From positions 1,159,001-1,223,000 of the forward strand of contig OY725506.1 of the NCBI GenBank assembly GCA_963281255.1: a stretch of 64,000 nt of DNA, read 5' to 3'. Origin of the DNA: Aphrocallistes beatrix. Taxonomy: Eukaryota; Porifera; Hexactinellida; Sceptrulophora; Aphrocallistidae. The position numbers and the translations under genes were made by a program. Shown here one piece after another: positions 10,620-20,927 of this stretch (position 1 is its first letter; every line of letters begins with the position of its first letter). The notes below the pieces were generated by a model. That model saw only the letters and a program-made list of their open reading frames with translations, was not told the DNA's origin and did no database searches.

Positions 10620-11795
10620 TTAGTCCGATTTGCATAATATTCGAATCTCCATATTCTGACCGAGATAGTATTTCTTATCTAGCAGAATGTCAGCTGGAAT
10701 GTCAGTGAGCTTGAAACCCACTCGTGCAGTCACATCAACGTGTCCCACCTCTACCTTCCAGTGTCTCTCTGTATCCTGGTTGTTCACTATAATAACCTCC
10801 CACTTTCCCAAGAGAGTTGTGCCATCTTGTGATGCAGCAGCATATAGAGGCATTGTATCATTTCTGAATTGATGTTGGGGCTGTTGCAATGTGAAGTCGA
10901 CATTAGTAGAAGGATTTTTCGTTACACATAGAGATGCTCTGTCAAAGCTTTCAAAACAGAGCTGAGGATATACGAAGTCGAAAGGCTCGATTAGGAACCT
11001 AGGACCAGTGTAGAATGAACCGTTCGGTTCGGGATAGTCACTTCTTCTTTTGAGATATGTTATACCTCCAATTTTGGGAGACCTATTTATTACTCTACCT
11101 CCTAATGGATTAAATGAATCCGTCAAATCGGCTCTTGATTGTTGCTCAAAACCTGGATTTCTCAATTCATCTAACTTCGTGCGAATCGCATCTTCAGACA
11201 ATTTCCAAATAATTCCATTCAACTTGAGATATTTTTTCTCCTGTATCAAAAAGTGAACATCTGCTTGCAACTGCTTTATTATCTTTGCTTGTTGTTCCAC
11301 TTTCCCTGCCAAAAATAAACCCGTCAACTCAGTGTGCCACTCTTTTGACACCTCTCTATGTCGCGCTATTTCTAACCTTTTCATCACTTCCTCACAGCCA
11401 TAATCCGAGTAGGGACAAGGTACCATCACGTGCAAACACTGGTCTAAGTGGCGCGACACATCTCTCACTATTCCCTCCCACTCACAACCCTTGTGAGTAA
11501 GAGGACACCTGCATTTGAGCTGTCCTACCATATCCCTTACTGCACCCACAGGCTGTGCCACTTCATCACCTACACAAGTGGCACACACCATCGCCATCCC
11601 ACCACTCACACTACAGGCGTCCCGTATTATGCCCGCGCATCTCCTACACACGATCAGCTGACTCTCCATGGGAGACAGGGTTTGTGTGATGAAATCATGT
11701 CTGTAGCCCTTGTAATGTTCCACTGTGCCACCTGGTGATACTATGCACATTAATTCACTCTTGTTGTCCACACGCGACTCACTCTTTCCAGCCAT
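10620..11795 (-). CDS. TRAF-like zinc-finger protein with a degenerate RING
   Basis: Single-exon, 391 aa. Around residues 33-75, GYRHDFITQTL followed by CRRC...CATC occupies the place of a RING finger, but most zinc ligands are gone. A TRAF-type zinc finger follows at about 95-150 (CPLTHKGCEWEG, HLDQCLHVMVPCPYSDYGCE), with an H-rich end (ARHREVSKEWH). A helical segment at about 160-200 could be a short coiled coil. The remaining 190 residues are beta-rich but are not a recognisable MATH domain. TRAF-family proteins scaffold receptor-proximal immune and stress signalling, usually as ubiquitin ligases. With a decayed RING this one is unlikely to be a ligase. The gene lies between two Rab6 paralogues. 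Confidence 0.7.
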   Translation of the reverse strand: MAGKSESRVDNKSELMCIVSPGGTVEHYKGYRHDFITQTLSPMESQLIVCRRCAGIIRDACSVSGGMAMVCATCVGDEVAQPVGAVRDMVGQLKCRCPLTHKGCEWEGIVRDVSRHLDQCLHVMVPCPYSDYGCEEVMKRLEIARHREVSKEWHTELTGLFLAGKVEQQAKIIKQLQADVHFLIQEKKYLKLNGIIWKLSEDAIRTKLDELRNPGFEQQSRADLTDSFNPLGGRVINRSPKIGGITYLKRRSDYPEPNGSFYTGPRFLIEPFDFVYPQLCFESFDRASLCVTKNPSTNVDFTLQQPQHQFRNDTMPLYAAASQDGTTLLGKWEVIIVNNQDTERHWKVEVGHVDVTARVGFKLTDIPADILLDKKYYLGQNMEIRILCKSD

Positions 11796-13089
11796 GAAAT
11801 AAAACTTTCAAATAATTGTCCCGGGAATCAGGGATGTCCGTAAAATAACCAATCAAAAATAGAAAATACTCATAAAAAGTCCCTCACAGACGGAATGGGA
11901 GTGTGCTTCCAATTTATTGTGAGAATACAAATATGAAATGTTATGCTATTTAGTCACTGTACCCCGATTTTAGATTTTTTTCATTATGACGTTAGCATAA
12001 TATTGTAGAGTCATCCATCCTAAACATTATATCAAACACATGTCCTTCCTTCTGTCCGCCACAACATTAAAAAATAACCTGTGTCTACGACAAGGAAATA
12101 TATTTCAAGAATTTCATCTGAAATCCAATGCACTTGTCTTATGTAAAGCACAAGCCCATGAACATCCAATACGACTACGTATATAAGGATATATTACGTA
12201 TTTCCTTCCTAAGTTAAAATTAGCTAACATCTTGGCTGAGTATGAAAAGCACAATGGGCCTCAGTCTGTAGTGTCGAGGCCTTCTAAAAGTTGGGTTTAC
12301 GGGACTTCAGGAGAACAAAATGGATAAGAGATGACAAATCAGTGCCACGAAGAAGTCCGTGGTCCAGGCTAAGCAGAGTAAGGTTCAACCTAGTAATACT
12401 CAAATTTTGACACCTAAACTTAGCCCATCGAACGGTTTCTGGGACCTTTCTAGTATAAAAAGGCGTGGGCCCGCGGCATATGCCGTTTCTGCCATATGGT
12501 TAATCCAGCTCTGATAGAGATGCATCCCTTCCCGGTTCCGCCGCTGCTTTCGGGCCTTACAGGACCCTCTTGTACCTCCCTGAGGAGTCTCAGGGGAACC
12601 CTATACAGTTATCTACGTAGTTGTTCCACGCATGGTAGTGATACAATATTATTATACGAGAGAAGCATGTAAAATCAAATCCTAACTTTTTTGGGGTTTA
12701 GATCAGTACTCTATCTTAATAATAGTAAAATAGTGGGACGCAACCTTTTAAACCTTGAGGACTGCCTTTATACCAATTATCAATATTTGTATCAACCTCC
12801 GTAAACCTTATAAATCCCTAATATAAAGGTCGATGGACGTAACTTTTCCATTTTATTAACTATGCAAATAAATTAATAAACAAAATTTGGATAACTCCAG
12901 CCCTACGCAATAACAATGTTCTATCAATATAATTACATTACCCAGGAGTTAACAGCACAGATTATAGTAAGGTCAGAAATAAAACCAGGGTCAAACAATC
13001 ATTAGGCTAGAGGAGAGATATTGAATATTCACTATCAGATAGCCAGACAGAGCTGAGGCTACGAACACGTGAGGTGACAAAATACGTAT
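11796..13089. other. Intergenic with shared upstream element, no gene seen
   Basis: Contains the second copy of the hairpin element (11875-11991) close to the TRAF-like start. A GC-richer patch at about 12230-12620 might be a decayed transposon, but no reading frame or termini could be identified. Confidence 0.5.
11875..11991 (-). repeat. Shared upstream element, copy 2 (5' of the TRAF-like gene)
   Basis: Matches 6557-6676: CCCTCACAG, CTTCCAA, ATTGTGAGAATACA, ATGAAATGTTAT and ACCCC occur in the same order. CTCACA (11883) can pair with TGTGAG (11923). It starts about 80 bp upstream of the minus-strand ATG. Confidence 0.55.
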
Positions 13090-13719
<630 letters not shown>

Positions 13720-14246
13720 CTAAGTTAGCTAACAAATGGAAGAATAGTAAGTTACGATTCCTGGAATTTCTGACTCAGTTGAAAGCAGTGCGCATCAGGG
13801 TGAGGGCTGTAATACCTTAGAAGTATGTGATGTACACACTAACAAACAGACGAATACCAATTATTATTAAAATTTGGAGATCTTCTATGTCCTGAAATGA
13901 ACCAGAACTATTCTCATAAATATAGGATTTCAAATGTACCAAATAGGAAGCAACATTGTTTTATTTTTCCTCCGGTCAGGTTTCGCCTGGGCCAATTTTG
14001 GCATGACAGCAGTACATACATGCCAAATTGAGCCATGACAAAAGCGGGACGCTGCGTTGAATTTAGCGGGACATGGCGGGACGCAATAGAAATGTATTAT
14101 ATATGTATCCAGAAAAAGTAGGACCTAATGGAGAAATTTCATGTAAAAACCATATATTTAAAATATTTTAGCGCATGCGCTGTTTTACTTTAGCGCATGC
14201 GCTGTTTTATTTTAGCGCATGCGCTAAAACACTGTAGTGTTTCATA

Positions 14247-14345
14247 CCGTATTTCCCTGAATAAGCGCCGGGGCTTGAATAAGCGCCGGGTCTAAAGGGT
14301 GCACGAAATAAATAAGCGCCCGGGCGCTTATTCGAAGCAATACGG
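14247..14345. mobile_element. Small MITE with GAATAAGCGCC inverted repeats
   Basis: Begins ACCGTATTTCCCTGAATAAG and ends with the reverse complement of ACCGTATTGCTTCGAATAAG, about 99 bp. GAATAAGCGCC recurs inside. No coding capacity. Confidence 0.6.
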
Positions 14346-14422
14346 TATATTTAAAATATATGAAACACTACAGTGTTTTAGCGCATGCGCTAAAATGAAA
14401 ACAGCGCATGCACTAAAATATT

Positions 14423-14578
14423 CGACACGACACGACACGACACGACACGACACGACACGACACGACACGACACGACACGACACGACACGACACGACACGA
14501 CACGACACGACACGACACGACACGACACGACACGACACAACACAACACAACACAACACAACACAACACAACACAACAC
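14423..14578. repeat. (CACGA)n then (CACAA)n microsatellite
   Basis: Pure pentanucleotide array of CACGA to about 14537, continuing as CACAA to 14578. The switch is a single G-to-A change spread through the last copies. It gives rise to spurious RVVSC-type open frames on both strands. Confidence 0.95.
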
Positions 14579-15985
14579 TTTCCATGACATTTTACAAAAT
14601 GCAATATGAAATATACATACTTGTCATATATTTAAAATATTTTAGCGCATGCGCTGTTTTACTTTAGCGCATGCGCTAAAATATTTTAAATATATGAAAC
14701 ACTACAGTGTTTTAGCGCATGCGCTAAAATGAAAACAGCGCATGCGCTAAAGTAAAACAGCGCATGCGCTAAAATATTTTAAATACCTCGTAAAAACGGG
14801 ACGGTTAGCATGCATGGCAGTACTGATCAAGACATGATGCGGGATGCATTTCGGGAAGCGGACAGATGAGAAACAGTTAATTCTGTTGCAATGGACTAAT
14901 AAAACTTTATTTAGTTTGAAACATCGTTAATCAAAAATATTTCCTTATATAGAAACAATATTATCTTTATTACAATTCCAGTGTCAGCATCAAATTTGGA
15001 TACTTTGTTATTGCACAAATAAATACATGCTAAGGAGCTTATTTAACTAGTAATACGTATGTCTATTTATGTCATAATTATATACTATTATAACCACGAT
15101 TTTTGGGGTATGCCTGTTCCTTGTAGGCCAAGTAGGAAGATTCCTACTTAGCGCGGAACATGCCTAAATCCGTAATAGGGCGGGACTGTCCCATCGTTTT
15201 GCAAACTAGGTAAAATTGTAATTTGTGATATTTCATGTATTTTCCTATTTTCTCATTTGTCCTATTGACTGACTCTTCATCAGGAGCCTATATCAGTTGG
15301 ATATAGATATCGCTGGTTAATACTAAATACTTTATCTTGTTCCTCACACCAGGATGCTGGCACTAGGATCGGATCTAAGCCAAAACAATCCTTGAATCAT
15401 CTCTTGCTGATTAATTAAGTATATATCTGAGTCTAGTTTATTGCCAAGCATCCCGCCATAAGAAAGTCCATCGGTGATGCATGTTAATTTGTCACAGGTT
15501 CGTCAGATAACGGGCCCCATTGGCATACTATTTCCCTAGCCCCAATATTTCAATTTACAGAAAGTGTTAAAATAAAGATTAGCATTTAAAGTTGACTTTT
15601 CCTGAATAGTTAAACCGTTTAGTGGTGTACTATATTATCTGGGGACATTTAGATAGGGGAGAGTATATATAATATTTCCCTAACACCTCCACTCATTGAC
15701 TCTATCAAGAGTGAATACCTACACAATATATTACGGACGGACGTAGTACACCATCCATGCCATAAGGGCATCTCCTTATGAGAGCGGCGTAAAATAATGT
15801 TAAGTGGCAAAGTATAATGAAAAGAATGTAAATGAGAAAATAAAATTTAAAAAATAAATAAAAGTGAGTTTTGGTTTATAACTAAAAAAGAGGAGGGCAT
15901 ATAGCTAAATAACTAAATAATAGAGGATTAAGAGAGTATGGAATGTAGGGGACAGTGTTCGATCCTGGTTAGGTGTAGCTAAAAC

Positions 15986-17608
15986 TTAGCACCAAAATTC
16001 GATACCCGTGAGATAGTCTCCAACTGCAGACCAAACGCCTCGCTGAGTCCTTTTATCTTCCTCGATTTTCTTTTTGTATGATTCAAATGGATCATAGCCT
16101 TGTTTTGCTATCTCAGCTAATTGCTGCACCTTATTTCTTACTTCGTTCAAACTCCTCATTCGTTCTTTCCATCCGGGTTTAGCAGTTGCTCTTTCAGACT
16201 CGATCAGAATGTCTATATATTCAGGGGTAGATAGTGGAGCTGGTTTTAGTGCTATTTCATTTAGTTTCGTGATACTTTTACGCAATATTTCGGTTATTCC
16301 AATTACTTTTATTTGGACAGCTTCAAACTCCTCTCTCATATCCTCAACAATTTCTGTTGCCTTCAACATCTTGCCATTAGCATTATGGTATCTCCGCATC
16401 AGATCGTCTGAAGTTTTAGTGACTTCTCTGAGTTCAGTGGAAAAGTAAAATTGCATGTTTTTATGATTTTGCCAATAACATTTTTGAGGACAGACACGGC
16501 ACATAATTTCAGATTGTTTTTTCACTTTATTCATCGCAGCACATTTGTATTTCTCTTCGTCTTTAGATATTTTGCAAGGATTGTGACATGTAAAGTTACA
16601 TATTAAGCAGTTTGTGACAAATATTCCTGGTTCAAGATCATGTCTCACAGTTGTATCTTCTTCTACAGTATAATAGAAATTTTCATTCCGAGCGATCTCT
16701 GATTTGTGTTGAAGAACAATTTCAACCTCTTTTTTTAGTTGTTCTAATTTGTTAAGACCTCGGTTTATTTCATGCTGTAGACCGACAATCTGAGTTTCGA
16801 TTATTTCCCTCTCTTCCAGCACATATTTAGTTTGAGTAAGAGATTTAGGAATAATTTTGTGAAAATGACGAAAAAATTTTTCAAAACTCTGCATGCCCAT
16901 CATCCAAAACATTTGGTCGAAGTCATCACCAGCCTTAGAATCCTCGAAAATTACAGAATTATTAAATTTAAAATATGCTTGGAAAGGGAGTCCAGCTTCA
17001 CGGACTCCATTCAACACTTGGGGTTGCTTACCATCTGCGAATGTCAGCATGAGGTAGATGTTATCCCCGATGTCTTTTCCAAAAAGAGATAAAATTTGAT
17101 CAAAAATGTACTGTTGAGTTGGAGTAAGTCTTGGCAGTGAGGATTGTATCACAAAACCAACTGCGTCTATTCGGTCAATCCCTTTTGGCCCTGGAACAGC
17201 GAAAAAATTGTGAATCTGTTTGGTAATCTCCATGTCCCTATGTATTCCGGAAGAATCCCCGTAGCCAGGAGTGTCAATGATAGTCAGCGTGTAAGGGACC
17301 TTGAAACCCTCTTGATGGTGTATGGTATAAGCCGTGATCCAAGAAGTTTGACTGAAAGCTTGACTTCTACCTTCGTTTTCTTCTGTTATTAACTTAAAAC
17401 GAAAAGGATCTTTGTATTCCACTCCGATCATGTAGTTCACCATACTGTTTATTAGAGTCGTCTTTCCAGACCCGGTCGCACCTAGTATCATGATAACTTT
17501 CTCATTTCTTGTGCATTTTCCGATTTTAGAAACACCTATTTCGCACTTTCGAACTTGATCGATTGAATTTGTGAAAATTTGATGTACATCTAGCTTGTAG
17601 ACAGGCAT
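15986..17608 (-). CDS. AIG1/GIMAP-like P-loop GTPase with Cys-rich C-terminal domain
   Basis: 540 aa from the ATG at 17608 (MPVYKLDVHQIF); the frame is open further upstream to 17674 without an ATG. G1 motif GATGSGKTT at about residues 43-51, G3 DTPGYGD at about 112-118, and a strand VGFVIQSSLPRLTPTQQYIF, as in AIG1/septin-like immune GTPases. After about residue 260 there is a coiled coil, then a Cys/His-rich module (NCLICNFTCHNPC, KCAAMNKV, CRVCPQKCYWQNH) probably binding zinc, then a second helical region to the C-terminus. Proteins of this layout are known in fish and invertebrates; their functions are mostly unknown, with immunity suspected. A canonical G4 NKxD is not obvious. A membrane-anchored frame abuts the 5' end. 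Confidence 0.85.
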   Translation of the reverse strand: MPVYKLDVHQIFTNSIDQVRKCEIGVSKIGKCTRNEKVIMILGATGSGKTTLINSMVNYMIGVEYKDPFRFKLITEENEGRSQAFSQTSWITAYTIHHQEGFKVPYTLTIIDTPGYGDSSGIHRDMEITKQIHNFFAVPGPKGIDRIDAVGFVIQSSLPRLTPTQQYIFDQILSLFGKDIGDNIYLMLTFADGKQPQVLNGVREAGLPFQAYFKFNNSVIFEDSKAGDDFDQMFWMMGMQSFEKFFRHFHKIIPKSLTQTKYVLEEREIIETQIVGLQHEINRGLNKLEQLKKEVEIVLQHKSEIARNENFYYTVEEDTTVRHDLEPGIFVTNCLICNFTCHNPCKISKDEEKYKCAAMNKVKKQSEIMCRVCPQKCYWQNHKNMQFYFSTELREVTKTSDDLMRRYHNANGKMLKATEIVEDMREEFEAVQIKVIGITEILRKSITKLNEIALKPAPLSTPEYIDILIESERATAKPGWKERMRSLNEVRNKVQQLAEIAKQGYDPFESYKKKIEEDKRTQRGVWSAVGDYLTGIEFWC

Positions 17609-17670
17609 GGTCGCAGAAGTGGAACATTGCACAAGAGTTTTCAAAAGGTTCTTCTTTAACTTTTGATTTT

Positions 17671-18138
17671 TCAACTGTGAATCAAAAATTTGTACTTGTT
17701 AGATTTTGGGGGTTTACCAACAAAGAAATTATAGACATTATAAAATTTAGCTTTAATGAAATTAGGTTTATCTGCGGTCTCTTTAGGGACAGCTCCATAT
17801 GGGACATTACTTGGAGTCATCTTAGTAGGATCTTCTATCAAATCTGAACATGGCTGACTTTGAATTGTTGTGGGTGTGATTTCAGGAGGTTGTACAACAG
17901 TTTCCTGTTCAGATTGAACTCTATTGTCATCAATTACTTCTCTGATCACTTCATTCGTGTCTAATGGACTTATTTCTGATGGATTTCTATTACGGAGAAA
18001 TTGGATCATTTCCTTTCTGATTTGAGCAAAAAAGAAGAATATTCCCACTACTGTAAGAGTCAATATGGTCAAGAGAATTTCTGTTACATTCTGAAGTCTG
18101 GTTTCACAAAAAACTCGTCTTGCTAGATAGATGAACAT
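17671..18138 (-). CDS. Single-TM ORF abutting the GTPase gene (separate gene or its 5' exon)
   Basis: 155 aa, ATG at 18138. One transmembrane segment at about residues 19-42 (ILLTILTLTVVGIFFFFAQI), then a polar, Pro/Glu-rich tail. The stop (17671) overlaps the GTPase frame. A GTAAAC donor (17717) and a CACAG acceptor (17675) would join them through a 43-bp intron, but the phases do not match, so I cannot make the fusion work. The GTPase-less paralogue next door begins with a TM helix, which makes a membrane-anchored version of the GTPase plausible. It is either a distinct small membrane protein, or an exon whose splice I have not found, or a frameshifted fusion. Confidence 0.5.
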   Translation of the reverse strand: MFIYLARRVFCETRLQNVTEILLTILTLTVVGIFFFFAQIRKEMIQFLRNRNPSEISPLDTNEVIREVIDDNRVQSEQETVVQPPEITPTTIQSQPCSDLIEDPTKMTPSNVPYGAVPKETADKPNFIKAKFYNVYNFFVGKPPKSNKYKFLIHS

Positions 18139-18856
18139 AGTACGTATATATTTTATAGTTAAATATCAGTTTGGTTTCCGGGGAGTACAGGGTGGGGCAC
18201 GAACAATGCCGGATTTAGGAATGTAGGGGCCTGTACGAGTAAATTGTGGGGTCCTATTCGAGTGCAATTATAGGACCCCTAGATAGCCATAAATTCTACG
18301 TACAAGTTTATCAAAATCTAGTCAACATACACTACACAGTGGTCTTAAATGCAGGGGCGTCGTGCCCATAGTCCAGAGGATCCCTGCCTCCCCCAATTTC
18401 TTTCTAGGCCCCCCTAGATTTTTACTTGTGCCCCCCAGAACTTCACTTGTCCCCACCAAATTTTCATTTGCCCCCCCCCCCTAATTTGAGAACCACATGA
18501 CGCCACTGCTTAATAATATCCTGCGGTTGGCTAAGTGATGTTTTCTATTTATAGTCAGACCCCTAACTTGTATGGCTTCCCCGCCCAAAATGGCTTAAAC
18601 AGGAAATGGCGCAACAAAACACCTCGCCAAGCGCGGGTTTTAAATGATTAATCTCGGAAATGTTCTAATATCTAAGCCAAATCTTCAGACATCTGCCTAG
18701 ATACAAAAATAATGATTTTAAATTCACTCCAAACCTAAATTGGGTGGGAAATAATTTCCACAAAAAAGAGAGGGAGGGAGGGGGTTAGGGGAACCATTAA
18801 GGTTTTGTCCGATGTTTTTAAAACATAAGTTTGCATATGAATCAAATATAAACGTA
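18139..18856. other. Intergenic with hAT-like remnant
   Basis: Separates the two Cys-rich-domain paralogues. Contains the element at 18352-18508, a poly-C run near 18470-18481, and a word TATGGCTTCCCCGCCCAAAA (18571) that recurs near 3940 with one change. Confidence 0.5.
18352..18508. mobile_element. hAT-like MITE remnant
   Basis: Ends CAGGGGCGTC and GACGCCACTG are inverted. Flanks share CTTAA, a decayed duplication. The interior is C-rich and repeats a CCCCCCA...TTTTCACTTG-like unit. No coding capacity. Confidence 0.5.
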
Positions 18857-19837
18857 TTAATATGAAGAATCTATTATTTTAAGATATCTAACGACTTCAG
18901 ACCAAATTTTGATTTTTCTGTCTTCAATTTTATGTTTATATAATTCGATAGTGGTCAGCCCTCGTTTGTTTTTCTCTGCTAAAAATTCCACCATGTCTTT
19001 CACCTCATGCAATCTCTGTACTCGCTGTTCCCATCCAGATTCAGCAGAAGAGTTCTCGATAATAATCAGATTGTCGATGTACTTGAATGTATTGGGAGCA
19101 ATTCCATCTAGTTGAGTGAGATTTTTACGCAAAACTTCAATAAGTCCAATTACAATGAGAGTACTAGCTTCATATTCTTCACACATCAGTTCAATGATGT
19201 CGGACGCATGCACCATTTCACTTTCAGAATTCTGGTATTTACTAAGCAATTCAGACGATTTAATTGAGATGGAGAATTTCTCAAAATCAGTGCTAACAAA
19301 ATATCGCAGCTTTCTGTGTTGTCTCCAGCTACAATTCCTTGGACATTTCAAACATTTCGCGTTAGTTGAGTCTCCCTTCTTCTCCATCGCAGTGCAATCA
19401 TATAACCAATCATCGTTCAGAATAGTGCAGGGTTTATGGCAGGGAAAGTTGCATATGAGACAGGTAGTGATGAATGTGTGAGCATGGAGATAGTGTTTCG
19501 CAGTCACTTCTCCTTGTAATTCTATTGTAAAAGTAAACTCTTCATTTCGATCAATTTTATCCTTGTTTTGATGAACAACTTTCTTAATAGATTCAATTTG
19601 TTCCATTTTGTTCAGATTTCGCTTTAATTCACTTAAAAAACTATCGATTTGGATTTCGATATCTTCACTTCTCTCATCCATCTGGATATCTTTCCTTATC
19701 TTCCCTTCGCTTTTCATTTTGGAAAAAGACCAATTGAGTGTAGTGTAACTTTGTTTAACAAGTGAACGGAGAAATCTGTACACAATATTTCGAAAATACC
19801 CAATTATAAACAAAGCCAAAATAACTTTAGCAATCAT
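18857..19837 (-). CDS. GTPase-less paralogue: TM anchor plus Cys-rich/coiled-coil domain
   Basis: 326 aa, ATG at 19837. N-terminal TM helix (MIAKVILALFIIGYFRNIVY), a basic stretch, then a region collinear with the C-terminal half of the neighbouring GTPase: coiled coil (ELKRNLNKMEQIESIKK), NEEFTFTIE, the Cys module CLICNFPCHKPC ... CTAMEKK ... CLKCPRNCSWRQH, and the final helical part (VIGLIEVLRKNLTQLDGIAP, SGWEQRVQRLHEVKD). No P-loop or other G motif is present. It most likely arose by tandem duplication and loss of the GTPase domain, or from an unspliced variant. It could compete with or recruit the GTPase through the shared domain, which is inference. Identity in the shared part is roughly 40% by eye. 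Confidence 0.8.
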   Translation of the reverse strand: MIAKVILALFIIGYFRNIVYRFLRSLVKQSYTTLNWSFSKMKSEGKIRKDIQMDERSEDIEIQIDSFLSELKRNLNKMEQIESIKKVVHQNKDKIDRNEEFTFTIELQGEVTAKHYLHAHTFITTCLICNFPCHKPCTILNDDWLYDCTAMEKKGDSTNAKCLKCPRNCSWRQHRKLRYFVSTDFEKFSISIKSSELLSKYQNSESEMVHASDIIELMCEEYEASTLIVIGLIEVLRKNLTQLDGIAPNTFKYIDNLIIIENSSAESGWEQRVQRLHEVKDMVEFLAEKNKRGLTTIELYKHKIEDRKIKIWSEVVRYLKIIDSSY

Positions 19838-20927
19838 TCTAGCTTTTACTAATCGACACAGATAAAAAGCTTACAAGAAGAATAATCTAAGAAAAATGTT
19901 ATTTGAAAATAGATGTGCTATCTATCGACTGAATGATGGATGTTAACTCCTGGCATATATACCAGGCATATTTAGGAGAAGAAGTAATTATTCGCTAATG
20001 ACAATGGCGCTGTGAATCCAATGATGATCTTAAACTATGTTAAATACGTGAATCATATGCTGTTGTGAATCCTGTGGAAAGAAGGGAAAGAAATGATGTT
20101 GAAGGTTCTTCTTGAATGAGTATTAACACAATTTGATCATTCTTAGTAATGAATACTTCAGAAATCTTTATAAGAACAACAGCATGTTGAAATTTTTCAA
20201 AGTTAAAGAATTTATGTAAGAATATCTTTCAGGAATATTTGAGTCTATTGCTGGAATGTAATCCTGGTAGGGCTTTTAGTGCCTAAAAGTGAGACATGAC
20301 GTGCAATACACTACAATGTTCGTTGATGTCATAGAACTTATATTCCTCGAGTTGTAGGTGTTCTGGTAAGGTAGCACGTCATTGCGACTATTTGATCAGA
20401 TATTAATGCACACTGAAAAAATAACCAAAAAAATATACCTTCAACTCTTAAAAGAACAGAATATTGTTGCATTACAAGTGATTGGATAGTTTGAAAATAT
20501 TGTCTACAACCTAGGGCTACAGTGCAGTGACTATAACATGACTCTCATCATATTTTCTCATACGTATTACATCCAATAACATTCTAACAACAAACTCATG
20601 CTTTTCTTCCTCAATATTACTAAATTAAAACTAAAATCCAAATGACTTCTGTAGTAAGCCACTACCCACTAGACACATGATCATACAAAAGAGAGATCTA
20701 TAAGTATTGTAGAAAGTTCATCAGCAAAATATTATACAACTAAATCAAGCAACATTCATGCGCTTGAATCGAAGGAATTAATAGATTCTAAAATCAAAAC
20801 GCGTGTGGCGCTTCAAACAAACAAGATACATCACCTATATATAAAACAATGCCCAAGAAGAGATAAAAAATCGCTACGCGCTAGGGGTTAGCTAAAATAT
20901 TCCAGCATTCGCAAGCTGCTTTGCAAA
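19838..20927. other. Divergent intergenic region, no gene seen
   Basis: About 1.1 kb between the minus-strand GTPase-less gene and the plus-strand cryptochrome gene, so it should hold both promoters. AT-rich; no repeats or obvious motifs recognised. Confidence 0.5.

Larger units (their letters stand above)
14160..14815. repeat. Palindromic AGCGCATGCGCT cluster
   Basis: The 12-bp palindrome AGCGCATGCGCT (or a near copy) recurs about nine times, separated by TTTTA-type spacers. The words AAATATATGAAACACTACAG and their complements give larger inverted repeats, so each strand can fold into long cruciform-like structures. Embedded are the small MITE at 14247-14345 and the CACGA satellite at 14423-14578. 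The right edge (AAAACGGGACGGTTAGCATG) resembles the end of the GGGAC-type repeat that begins near 14023, so the cluster may be the interior of one element. Confidence 0.75.

Noticed and set aside
12230-12620. GC-richer patch as a possible retrotransposon or gene
   Set aside because: No reading frame, poly-A tail or terminal repeat could be found.
14299-14667. Open frames of TRHDTTRHDT or RVVSCRVV type on both strands
   Set aside because: Translation of the CACGA/CACAA satellite; no start context, no domain.
18571-18590. Word TATGGCTTCCCCGCCCAAAA, also near 3940, as a conserved regulatory site
   Set aside because: Only two copies, neither near a start codon; most likely a fragment of a dispersed repeat.
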